DNA of 34,531 nucleotides from Anaerolineales bacterium (GTDB taxonomy: Bacteria; Chloroflexota; Anaerolineae; Anaerolineales; UBA4823): positions 1-34,531 of the forward strand of contig JAFGBV010000257.1 in the NCBI GenBank assembly GCA_016932955.1. The letters are read 5' to 3'. Shown here piece by piece: positions 8,707 through 16,374 of the stretch. The notes under the pieces are model-generated. The model did not search any database. It was not told the origin of the DNA and saw only the letters and a list, made by a program, of their open reading frames with translations. Every line of letters begins with the position of its first letter. The first letter of the stretch is position 1. The position numbers and the translations under genes were made by a program.

Positions 8707-11700
8707 ATGAAGCATAAAACTACTTTTGCAGTCTTGTTGAGCATCAGCATAGCCTTTGCCCTGCCCACGCTAGGCATGGCGCTGATCGGGGACCTGGATA
8801 TCAGCGGCGTGGTAGACGACCCCGATATGGAGGTCGTCTCTGCCGCTTACGGCAGCCATTCCTGGAATCCGATCTCGCCCAACTGGAATGCGCTGGCAGA
8901 TATTAACCAGAGCGACAAGGTTGACCTGGTGGATCTGACAATCTTTGGCTACAACTACGGCGACGGCTTCAACTTTCACGGGCCGCGGCGCGTCTCAACC
9001 AGCACCAATGTTTTCTTTCTGGATGCGGCAGCAGACAACATGGGCAATATCCACATTGTCTACGGCAAGGTAACCTCTTCCCCGGATGATCCTCTGTATT
9101 ACACCAAGGTCGACTCAGCAGGAAATCCCTTGATCGAAGATCTATGGATCGATAATGGCAATGATCCGCGCCTGGCAGTGGACGAGCAAGGGACTGTGCA
9201 CATCGTATGGCAGGCGGAATATGATGATGCCAATGACAAGACAGGCGTGCTATACACCCAACTTGATGCCGAGGGACGCGCTCAGGTGTGGCAAAAGGTG
9301 GTCTGCGATTTCTGCGAGATGCCCGCCATCGACACGGACAGTTACGGGCATGCGCATATTGTTGCGGTACATGAGTCACGTCCGCATGTGCTGTACATGA
9401 TCCTGGACAGCATCGGCACCCCGCTGCTCACGCCCACGCGCATCAACACCCAGTACGGTTCCAGTTACAGCAGTCTAAATCCCGAGATTGCCATTGGCCC
9501 CGACGGTGCGCGGCATATCCTTTGGTATGAGGACACCCCCGGTGAAAGCGGGGAGCTGTTCTACACGCGCATCCCCGTCGGCGACATCCCTTCCATTAAC
9601 CAGGCACTTGTGACCCATATCACTTCCTGGAACAGTCACCGGCTGGCTATCGAAGCAGACAGCCAGGGCGCGGCGCACATCCTATGGCATGATTACCGCG
9701 AAACGAGCGATACGGTTGGCTCGATCTTCTGGAAGCGGATCAACCCGGATGGGACGATGACGAATGAAATCCAGATCACCAATGGCTGCTATCACGAAAC
9801 GCCGCTGGTGGTCACATTCTCCATCGACGACCAGGATCGTCTCCATTACGGGGCGCGCAGCGAGAAGATTGATGTCGGTTACGGCATGATCGACCGAGAC
9901 GGGGGCATCTTGATCCCCTACCAGACAGTTTATTATCATGACAGCTCTGCTCCTCGGGTAGTCTCTCTGCCCGATGGACAAGCAGCAGTGGCATTTGTCG
10001 AGTATAACGGGCAATATGGGGTCAACCCGGTGTTTGTCATGTCCACGGTGGCGGACCCGGCATCTTTTGACACAACCCGCCCCGATCTGGTGATCGATCG
10101 GATGCATGCAGGCGCCAGCCCGTGGATCGCCCGCATCGTCGATCAGGCAACCATCACAGTGACGGTGAGCAACGGTGGATGGGTGGACGCCAGCGATATC
10201 ACGCTGACCTTTGAGGAGACCGTGGGGGGAACTTCCATCGCCCCGGAGAGCATCGCCAGCATACCCCAATACGGCAGCGTAACGGTAGTGCGCACCTTTG
10301 ATATCCCCGATTTTGAAGATGTCACCGCGATGCCGATCCGCATCGAGGCGAGCACGAGCACAGCGGAGACCACGCTGGTGAACAATGTGCTGACACTGAC
10401 GATGGGGATCATCCCCCCGGCGCACAGCTTCGACATCAGCGTGGCATCCTTCGATGAGACCTACGCCCCCGACGACCGCAACTTGGCTGCATACCTGATC
10501 AGCGGGACGCTGACGCTGGAAGTGCCCTCACTGGGCTACGAGGCGGAGGTCACCTCCACCCACGCCTATAACGGCTTCATCGGTGTGCCGCTGGACCCAG
10601 CGGGCGGCGCGACGATGACCACGCTGGTGCACCTCACACTCACCGCCCCCGGATATACCACAGCGGTGCAGGATGTGACAGCGGCGCGCTTCGCCAGCGA
10701 CCCGTACCGGGTCTTGCTCACGCCAGCATCGCCGGTGAAGATGTACGTAAACCAATGGGGGGAGATCCAGGGCGTGGTTTACACCGGCACCACCACGACG
10801 CCTCTATCAGGTGTGACCGTGAACCTGGATGATGGGCGCAGCACAACGACCAATGCCAACGGGGAGTACTCCTTCACCAAGGTAGTCAGCGGGAGCCATA
10901 CGATCGAGACCTGGCATGCGGGCAATGCCCCCACGAGCAAAACAGTGCAAGTGGTCACCAGCGGAACGGCGACACCTACGATCCAGATGCCGCCGACCAC
11001 GCGCGGCTACGTACGCGGGGTGGTGACCAACGACCTGGGACGGCCTTTCACCGGTATCACGGTCGTATTCAAGGGGGATGGCAGCCAAATCGACACGGAT
11101 GTGACCGATGACCAGGGCGCCTTCTCTTTCGAGGTAGCCGATGTTCATGCTTATACCTCCTACACGCTCGAGGCCACCTGCGGAATCTGCGATCCGTTTG
11201 TGAGCACCTCCTTTGCTCCACTGGCAGGCATCCCGGAGATCTACGATTTCACCCTGCATTGGACGGTCACGACGGCTGATCTGCAAACCAACGCTGACGT
11301 CACCTCATGGGAGCAGGTGGAACGCTACAACAAGCTGGATGAGGACAATTTGAATGTGGGGCAACTGATCCTGTACAAGGTTGCGGATGCGGTGAACAAG
11401 CTGGAAAACTACGAGGTGGATGTGTGGTGGGGCGAATACCATTACGCCCTGGGATTGAACTATAATGAAAGCGGGGGCACCTACACGATCCAAAACCTGG
11501 GCATAGACCTGGCGAATTACGGGATGTATTCCTACGATGTGCAGGGTGGCAGTTACCACGCAGGAGTCGAAGATATCAACCGTACCTCGCTGCGGGTAGA
11601 ACGGGTGGACCTGGTGCAGATCGACAGCAACCACAACGTCAGCGGGGATGCGCTGTGGTATGACGATACGATGTGGTACGCCAACAGCGAGGACGGCACA

Positions 11701-12489
11701 CCCACCTGGCAAATGTATGATATCTCGACCGCCGCTGAAAGCTGGAGCACGGTGGCGGTGCGAATCTTCCTGCGCGTGGGGCAGTACACCAACGAGAATG
11801 CCACCCATTGGAAAGCCTGGGCGCCGCCAGTGGCGGTTGCCTCACTCAGCGGCTCTGGGTCGGGGGCTGGGACAGATTACCAGGTGCTGATCTGGGACCT
11901 ATCCAGCAACAGCGTGGATGTGTTTAAATCGATGGCTTATTATGCTGACGTGGTCGGCGGGGCTACGGCAACTTCCGAGGCGGTGATCGAGCCGCAAGCG
12001 GTTTCCAGCCCGCAGGCAGTGACGGTGAGCTTGGAATTCCCCAATCCATTGCCCGCCCGCATCGGCTCGCCTTTCCCGGTGGATGTGGTGATCTCGGGGG
12101 CAAGCGATTCGCCTGTCTTTGCCATCGAGTTCGGGATGAGTTTCGACCCGGCATACCTGCAGGTGATAGAGGTGGTGGGGGGCGAGGACTTCGACAGCAT
12201 TTACGGGCCAGGATGGGGCGTCACGCCGGCGCTGGAGGAGGTTAGCGCCAGCGGAAGCCTGAGCGGGGCAGCGGCGGTGCGCCTGGGATCAGTGGGAGGG
12301 ATCAGCGAGGGAGTGGTGGCGCGGGTGTACTTCATGCCACGGGCGGTCACCGACCTGACGAGCGTGGCGCTGGAGGATGTGCTGCTGGCTACAGAAGGGG
12401 CAGAGACCTTCTCGGCAGGCACGATTGGTCCCGGGCTGGATCTGGAGGTTGACCTGGCACGCCTGCTCTTGCCAATGTTGTATAAATAA
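8707..12489 (+). CDS. Large secreted modular protein with dockerin-like N-terminus and cohesin-like C-terminus
   Basis: The 1260-residue protein begins with a Sec signal peptide (about 1-25). Residues 27-88 form a dockerin-like pair of Ca-binding loops (G-D-L-D-I-S-G-V-V-D-D-P-D and A-D-I-N-Q-S-D-K-V-D-L-V-D-L). About 100-455 is a sialidase/WD-like propeller with I-H-I-V-Y-G and V-H-I-V-W-Q blades. A CARDB-type domain starts at 459. Two carboxypeptidase-regulatory-like domains lie near 686-760 and 767-850. After an unassigned beta-rich region (about 865-1090) comes a cohesin-like domain (about 1104-1240, with V-F-A-I-E-F-G-M-S-F-D-P-A-Y-L). It ends L-L-L-P-M-L-Y-K. I chose the ATG at 8707, 6 nt after AAGGAG, over an upstream in-frame start at 8674. 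It is probably a cell-surface adhesin or scaffold; no enzyme motif is visible. Confidence 0.88.
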   Translation: MKHKTTFAVLLSISIAFALPTLGMALIGDLDISGVVDDPDMEVVSAAYGSHSWNPISPNWNALADINQSDKVDLVDLTIFGYNYGDGFNFHGPRRVSTSTNVFFLDAAADNMGNIHIVYGKVTSSPDDPLYYTKVDSAGNPLIEDLWIDNGNDPRLAVDEQGTVHIVWQAEYDDANDKTGVLYTQLDAEGRAQVWQKVVCDFCEMPAIDTDSYGHAHIVAVHESRPHVLYMILDSIGTPLLTPTRINTQYGSSYSSLNPEIAIGPDGARHILWYEDTPGESGELFYTRIPVGDIPSINQALVTHITSWNSHRLAIEADSQGAAHILWHDYRETSDTVGSIFWKRINPDGTMTNEIQITNGCYHETPLVVTFSIDDQDRLHYGARSEKIDVGYGMIDRDGGILIPYQTVYYHDSSAPRVVSLPDGQAAVAFVEYNGQYGVNPVFVMSTVADPASFDTTRPDLVIDRMHAGASPWIARIVDQATITVTVSNGGWVDASDITLTFEETVGGTSIAPESIASIPQYGSVTVVRTFDIPDFEDVTAMPIRIEASTSTAETTLVNNVLTLTMGIIPPAHSFDISVASFDETYAPDDRNLAAYLISGTLTLEVPSLGYEAEVTSTHAYNGFIGVPLDPAGGATMTTLVHLTLTAPGYTTAVQDVTAARFASDPYRVLLTPASPVKMYVNQWGEIQGVVYTGTTTTPLSGVTVNLDDGRSTTTNANGEYSFTKVVSGSHTIETWHAGNAPTSKTVQVVTSGTATPTIQMPPTTRGYVRGVVTNDLGRPFTGITVVFKGDGSQIDTDVTDDQGAFSFEVADVHAYTSYTLEATCGICDPFVSTSFAPLAGIPEIYDFTLHWTVTTADLQTNADVTSWEQVERYNKLDEDNLNVGQLILYKVADAVNKLENYEVDVWWGEYHYALGLNYNESGGTYTIQNLGIDLANYGMYSYDVQGGSYHAGVEDINRTSLRVERVDLVQIDSNHNVSGDALWYDDTMWYANSEDGTPTWQMYDISTAAESWSTVAVRIFLRVGQYTNENATHWKAWAPPVAVASLSGSGSGAGTDYQVLIWDLSSNSVDVFKSMAYYADVVGGATATSEAVIEPQAVSSPQAVTVSLEFPNPLPARIGSPFPVDVVISGASDSPVFAIEFGMSFDPAYLQVIEVVGGEDFDSIYGPGWGVTPALEEVSASGSLSGAAAVRLGSVGGISEGVVARVYFMPRAVTDLTSVALEDVLLATEGAETFSAGTIGPGLDLEVDLARLLLPMLYK

Positions 12490-12534
12490 TCCAGGAAAAG
12501 TTTTTTCCTGCTGGCTAAAACAAAACCAACAGGA

Positions 12535-12570
12535 TGCAAGGATGAAAGGGGGTTATCCAGAATCCTTGCA
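12535..12570 (+). terminator. Possible terminator hairpin after the secreted protein gene
   Basis: TGCAAGGAT (12535-12543) pairs perfectly with ATCCTTGCA (12562-12570) around an 18-nt loop and is followed by a T-rich stretch (TGTTCTTGTTCTT). Closer to the stop codon, CAGGAAAA (12492-12499) pairs with TTTTCCTG (12503-12510) around a 3-nt loop. Either could end the 8707 transcript; neither has a textbook GC stem plus U run. The 167-nt gap shows nothing else. Confidence 0.35.
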
Positions 12571-12656
12571 CACTGTTCTTGTTCTTCCGCAGGGAGGCAG
12601 CGATTTCGATGTAAAATAACACGGCGCTATATGTCGAACACATCCAGGAGAAAGCT

Positions 12657-13121
12657 ATGAGCGAAAAATTCCGCTTTCGGGCAGTCATTGAGGATGCAGG
12701 CGGGGGTGGAGCAATGGTGAAGATCCCCTTCGATATGGAGCAGGCCTTCGGGAAAAAGCGGGTCAAGGTCAAGGCGCTGATCGAAGGGGAGGAATATCGC
12801 GGCTCACTGGTGCGCATGGGAGAGCCCTGCCACATCTTAGGTATCCGCAAAGAGATCCGCGAGAAGATCGGCAAGGGCATTGGGGATGAGATCGAGATCG
12901 TAGTAGAAGAAGATAACGAGCCGCGGGTGGTTGCAATTCCCCCGGATGTGCAGCAAGCGCTGATCATGACCCCACAGGTGGAGGCATTATTCTCCAGGCT
13001 GGCTTACACCCATCAAAAAGAGTATATCGAATGGATCGAAGAAGCAAAACGGGAGCAGACCCGGCAAGATCGCATCAGAAAAATGATCGCGATGCTCCAA
13101 CAAGAGAAAAAGAAACATTAG
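12657..13121 (+). CDS. YdeI/OmpD-associated family protein with DUF1905 domain
   Basis: The 154-residue protein has an N-terminal DUF1905 barrel (about 1-95; F-R-A-V-I-E, G-G-G-A-M-V-K-I-P-F-D, the G-x-x-Y-R-G-S-L turn and the terminal E-I-E-I-V-V-E-E-D). A C-terminal helical YdeI/OmpD-associated segment follows (about 105-150; L-A-Y-T-H-Q-K-E-Y-I-E-W-I-E-E-A-K-R). YdeI-like proteins are small cytoplasmic proteins linked to protection against bacteriocins or peptides in some bacteria; the biochemical role is not settled. AGGAG at 12646-12650 supports the ATG. Its stop overlaps the ribosome site of the next gene, so the two are likely co-transcribed. Confidence 0.88.
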   Translation: MSEKFRFRAVIEDAGGGGAMVKIPFDMEQAFGKKRVKVKALIEGEEYRGSLVRMGEPCHILGIRKEIREKIGKGIGDEIEIVVEEDNEPRVVAIPPDVQQALIMTPQVEALFSRLAYTHQKEYIEWIEEAKREQTRQDRIRKMIAMLQQEKKKH

Positions 13122-13136
13122 GAGAAGAGGCGTCAC

Positions 13137-13766
13137 ATGAAAAACATTCGCGGTATCTTTCTGATCTCAATGCTCATCACCATCATCAGCCTCGGCATCG
13201 TTGTGGTTGTTGCGCTCTCGGAATCGGGATTTAAGTTAGGCGAAACGAGCATCTCGGAGCTGATCGGCAACGAGGATACAGTGATCGTCTTCATTGCCCC
13301 ACTGATCTTGCTGATCGTAGGCGCCTCGATGATTCCTTTCTGGCGACTGATCTTCCCGATGCAGATCAAGAACGGGGTGAAGGCGGACGCCAAGGTGCTG
13401 GAAGTCCATGATACGGGGGTGACGATCAACGACAACCCCCAGGTGGGGTTGCGCCTGGAGCTGCGCACACAGGAAGGCGCCACGTTGGAGGTGGATACTA
13501 AGACCATTGTCTCACGGTTGAGTGTGGCAAACGTGCAAGCGGGGGTCATTGCCAATGTGATCTACGACCCGCTCAAGCCGCAGCGCCTGAAGGTGGAGTC
13601 GTTCGAGATGCCGGCGCCCGCCCCTGCCCCAGTGGAGGAGGCCAGCGAAGAGCGCCCGCCCAGCACCACCGAGCGCCTGCTGGAGTTGAACGACCTGCGC
13701 GCGCGCGGCCTGGTGACGGAGCAGGAGTTCCAGGCAAAGCGGGCGGAGATTTTGAAAGGACTGTAG
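13137..13766 (+). CDS. Membrane protein with C-terminal SHOCT domain
   Basis: A 209-residue protein with two transmembrane helices (about 7-27 and 47-70), a beta-rich central region (about 78-155) resembling DUF3592-type extracytoplasmic domains, an Ala/Pro/Glu linker (about 160-175) and a C-terminal SHOCT helix pair (about 177-209: L-L-E-L-N-D-L-R-A-R-G-L-V-T-E-Q-E-F, then A-K-R-A-E-I-L). SHOCT is a short oligomerisation motif that is usually C-terminal. The function is unknown. It begins 15 nt after the YdeI-like gene and is followed 16 nt later by the WD40 lipoprotein. Confidence 0.85.
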   Translation: MKNIRGIFLISMLITIISLGIVVVVALSESGFKLGETSISELIGNEDTVIVFIAPLILLIVGASMIPFWRLIFPMQIKNGVKADAKVLEVHDTGVTINDNPQVGLRLELRTQEGATLEVDTKTIVSRLSVANVQAGVIANVIYDPLKPQRLKVESFEMPAPAPAPVEEASEERPPSTTERLLELNDLRARGLVTEQEFQAKRAEILKGL

Positions 13767-13782
13767 TTACATCGAGATATCT

Positions 13783-16311
13783 ATGCGCAATCCGTCAAAT
13801 AAACTCATCTATTTTGCCCTCATTCTTTCAATGCTTGCCGCGGCATGCGGGAAAGCGACGATCACACCTGCCAGCGAGCCAGCACTGACTGCGGCTGCGC
13901 CGGAGCCCAGCCAGACCCTACCTGCGACTACTGCAGACACGGCAAGCGAGACGCCCGTCCCAGCGCAACCCAGCCCAACGGCGATGCTCTCTGCTACCGA
14001 CCTGCCGCCCTCTGCAACCAGCCCCACTGCTCCACCCATCTCAGGCGATGGGCTGACCTTCACCGCGGCTAACCTGGAGGGGATGGAGGAGCTGACCGCG
14101 CTTAGCAATGGCAAGCTGGGCTTCATCACGGATGTGCTCTGGGCGCCGGATGGGATGCACCTGGCACTGGCAGGGCGATTGGGCGTGGGCTGGATGGATG
14201 TGGCCACCATGGAGATGGTGTGGGTATCCGCAGAGGCGCCGCAGAATGCGACTCTGCAGATCACCCCAGATGGGAAGCGCCTGCTGGCGCTCAACCGCAA
14301 CGGAGAGGCGCAACTGCTGGACACCGCCAACGGGCAGGAGTTGGGCTCGCTGGCAACGGTAATCGCCAATGCAACGGCGCTCAGCCCAGATGGGTCGATG
14401 CTGGCAGTGGCTTTCGATGACAGTGTGCAGATCGTTCCCTTCGCCACGCGCATCACCGAGCAAACACTCTATGCCAGCGAGACCGCGGCTCCCATCATTA
14501 CGCTGGCTTACAGCCCAGACGGCAAGCGCTTGCTGGCAGGGTGTGTCGATGGCGATGTGCAGGTGTGGGAGATCGAGAGTGGCGAGCTGAGACGGGATTT
14601 TGATAGCGGAATGCCGGATTACTATTTCTGTAGCGTCCCAAATACCTCCAGCGGGGGCTGGCTGGCGCTGACCTGCCAATGGCCCTCGAACGATTACAAC
14701 ACGGTGAACCACGAGATCTGGCTCTGGGATCCCGCCAACGACGAGAAGCAGAATTTCTACACGATCACAGACGATAACGCCACCGGCTACTACGATTTTA
14801 CCTTTGGTCCCGGGCGCACACGCATGGCTGTGCAGGCAGGCGGGCAATTGGAAGTATGGACACTGATCGACGGCTTTTACCGCGTGGGCGAGCTGCCGGT
14901 AGAGAATTATCTCACGGTGGATTTGGACCCCTCCACCCAAGGACGCCTGCTGGCAGTGCGCACCTGGAATGGGGTGCAGATCTGGGACAGCGACTCTGCT
15001 ACGCTGCTGAATGAGTATGCCCCGCCCGGCTCCAACGCGGGTGTGGTACATCTGGCGTTCAACCCCGCCCAGGCGCGGGCGCTGGCGCTCGGGCGGAGTG
15101 ACGGAAGTATGGAAATCTGGGATGTGAGCCAAAGCCAGCTCTTGCATACCCTGGAAGCCTTCGCGCCGGTGAATGGCATGCCAGACCCGGTGGTGGGTTT
15201 AGCCTATTCCACCGATGGGCAAACGCTGGCTGCAGGCAGCACGGCAGGGATCGTGCACGTTTGGGACATGGCCGGCGAGACGCCCGCGCTGACCGGCGAG
15301 GTAGCCTTGCAGCGCTCGCTTAAAGCCCTGGCGCTCAGCCCGGATGGAAAAACCGTGGCGCTATCCTACTACACCGGCATGTCGGGCGACCTGATCGACC
15401 TGTGCGACTCTCAGACCCTGGAACAGAAGATGGAGATCGTCACGTACCCGGTGCCCATCTCCGTCTTTGCCTTCAGCCCGGATGGGCTGACGCTGGCAGC
15501 CGGTGGATCGGAAGGACAGATTCAGTTCTGGGCGGTCAGCAACGGCACGCTGCGCCAGACGCTGGAGACAAACTCAGGCGAGGCGGTGAATGCGCTGGCA
15601 TACAGTGCGGATGGCAAGATGCTGGCAGTGACCAGCGGGGAGAAACTGCAGGTTTGGGACCTTATCCAGGGAAAACTGATCCGCGGCTGGAAGGATGTGG
15701 AAATTGAGCTTGCGCTGGCATTCCATCCTGACCAATGCTCGCTGGCCTCCTCAGTGGCACAGTATGTGGATGTGCTCGACCTGGCGAGCGGTGAATTCTT
15801 TCTCAGCCTGACCAATGGGTCAGACTGGGATACGGTGAACGACCTCGCCTTCAGTGCGGACGGCAGGCTGCTGGCAATCGGCAGCCAGGACGGCCTGGTT
15901 TCGATCTGGGGCGTGGCTGGAGCATTACAGCGGGCAGGCAGCCCGCCCGAGCCGCTCTGCCACAGCATCCCCCCAGCTCCCACCGCCACCCCCACCCTGC
16001 CTCCTACCCAAACGCCGCTCCCCTCGCCCACACCGGTTGTGACGGCGACCTTCACGCCCACGCCGTACGTTCTCACCCGCAATCTCTACCTCAGCGATCC
16101 GCACCTGCGTGGCGACGATGTGCTGGCATTACAGGAACGGCTGCTGGCGCTGGGGTACAGTGAGGTGGAGGCAGCAGACGGCGATTTTGGCACCCTCACC
16201 GATGGGGCGGTGCGCCGCTTCCAGGAGTTGAATGGGCTAGAGGCAGATGGCGTGGTCGGTCCGATGACCTGGCAGGCATTGTGGAGCCCCGAGGCGGTGC
16301 GCGGGGACTAG
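13783..16311 (+). CDS. WD40-repeat lipoprotein with C-terminal peptidoglycan-binding domain
   Basis: The 842-residue protein begins with a lipoprotein signal (lipobox L-A-A-A-C, Cys22) and a Thr/Pro/Ala-rich linker to about residue 85. About a dozen WD40-type blades follow (about 95-720), for example A-Y-S-P-D-G-K-R-L-L-A-G and F-S-A-D-G-R-L-L-A-I-G-S-Q-D-G, many ending in V-W-D or I-W-D. A second Thr/Pro linker leads to a PG_binding_1 domain at about 767-842 (G-D-D-V-L-A-L-Q-E-R-L, G-D-F-G-T-L-T-D-G-A-V-R-R-F-Q, D-G-V-V-G-P-M-T-W). It is probably anchored in the membrane by lipid and held to the wall by the C-terminal domain, presenting two propellers for protein binding. The ribosome site is weak. 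It is the last gene before a strong hairpin shared with the convergent giant gene. Confidence 0.9.
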   Translation: MRNPSNKLIYFALILSMLAAACGKATITPASEPALTAAAPEPSQTLPATTADTASETPVPAQPSPTAMLSATDLPPSATSPTAPPISGDGLTFTAANLEGMEELTALSNGKLGFITDVLWAPDGMHLALAGRLGVGWMDVATMEMVWVSAEAPQNATLQITPDGKRLLALNRNGEAQLLDTANGQELGSLATVIANATALSPDGSMLAVAFDDSVQIVPFATRITEQTLYASETAAPIITLAYSPDGKRLLAGCVDGDVQVWEIESGELRRDFDSGMPDYYFCSVPNTSSGGWLALTCQWPSNDYNTVNHEIWLWDPANDEKQNFYTITDDNATGYYDFTFGPGRTRMAVQAGGQLEVWTLIDGFYRVGELPVENYLTVDLDPSTQGRLLAVRTWNGVQIWDSDSATLLNEYAPPGSNAGVVHLAFNPAQARALALGRSDGSMEIWDVSQSQLLHTLEAFAPVNGMPDPVVGLAYSTDGQTLAAGSTAGIVHVWDMAGETPALTGEVALQRSLKALALSPDGKTVALSYYTGMSGDLIDLCDSQTLEQKMEIVTYPVPISVFAFSPDGLTLAAGGSEGQIQFWAVSNGTLRQTLETNSGEAVNALAYSADGKMLAVTSGEKLQVWDLIQGKLIRGWKDVEIELALAFHPDQCSLASSVAQYVDVLDLASGEFFLSLTNGSDWDTVNDLAFSADGRLLAIGSQDGLVSIWGVAGALQRAGSPPEPLCHSIPPAPTATPTLPPTQTPLPSPTPVVTATFTPTPYVLTRNLYLSDPHLRGDDVLALQERLLALGYSEVEAADGDFGTLTDGAVRRFQELNGLEADGVVGPMTWQALWSPEAVRGD

Positions 16312-16320
16312 ATGGAAAGG

Positions 16321-16356
16321 AACGACCTCGCAGGCGAAAAAACCTGCGAGGTCGTT
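16321..16356. terminator. Bidirectional terminator-like hairpin between convergent genes
   Basis: AACGACCTCGCAGG (16321-16334) and CCTGCGAGGTCGTT (16343-16356) form a perfect 14-bp stem with an 8-nt loop, CGAAAAAA. It sits 9 nt after the WD40 lipoprotein stop and 18 nt beyond the stop of the minus-strand giant gene. The A/T run is in the loop and not after the stem, so it may work as a terminator in either direction or be a copy of a dispersed palindromic repeat. Confidence 0.6.
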
Positions 16357-16374
16357 GGTTATAACCCTAGAAAA

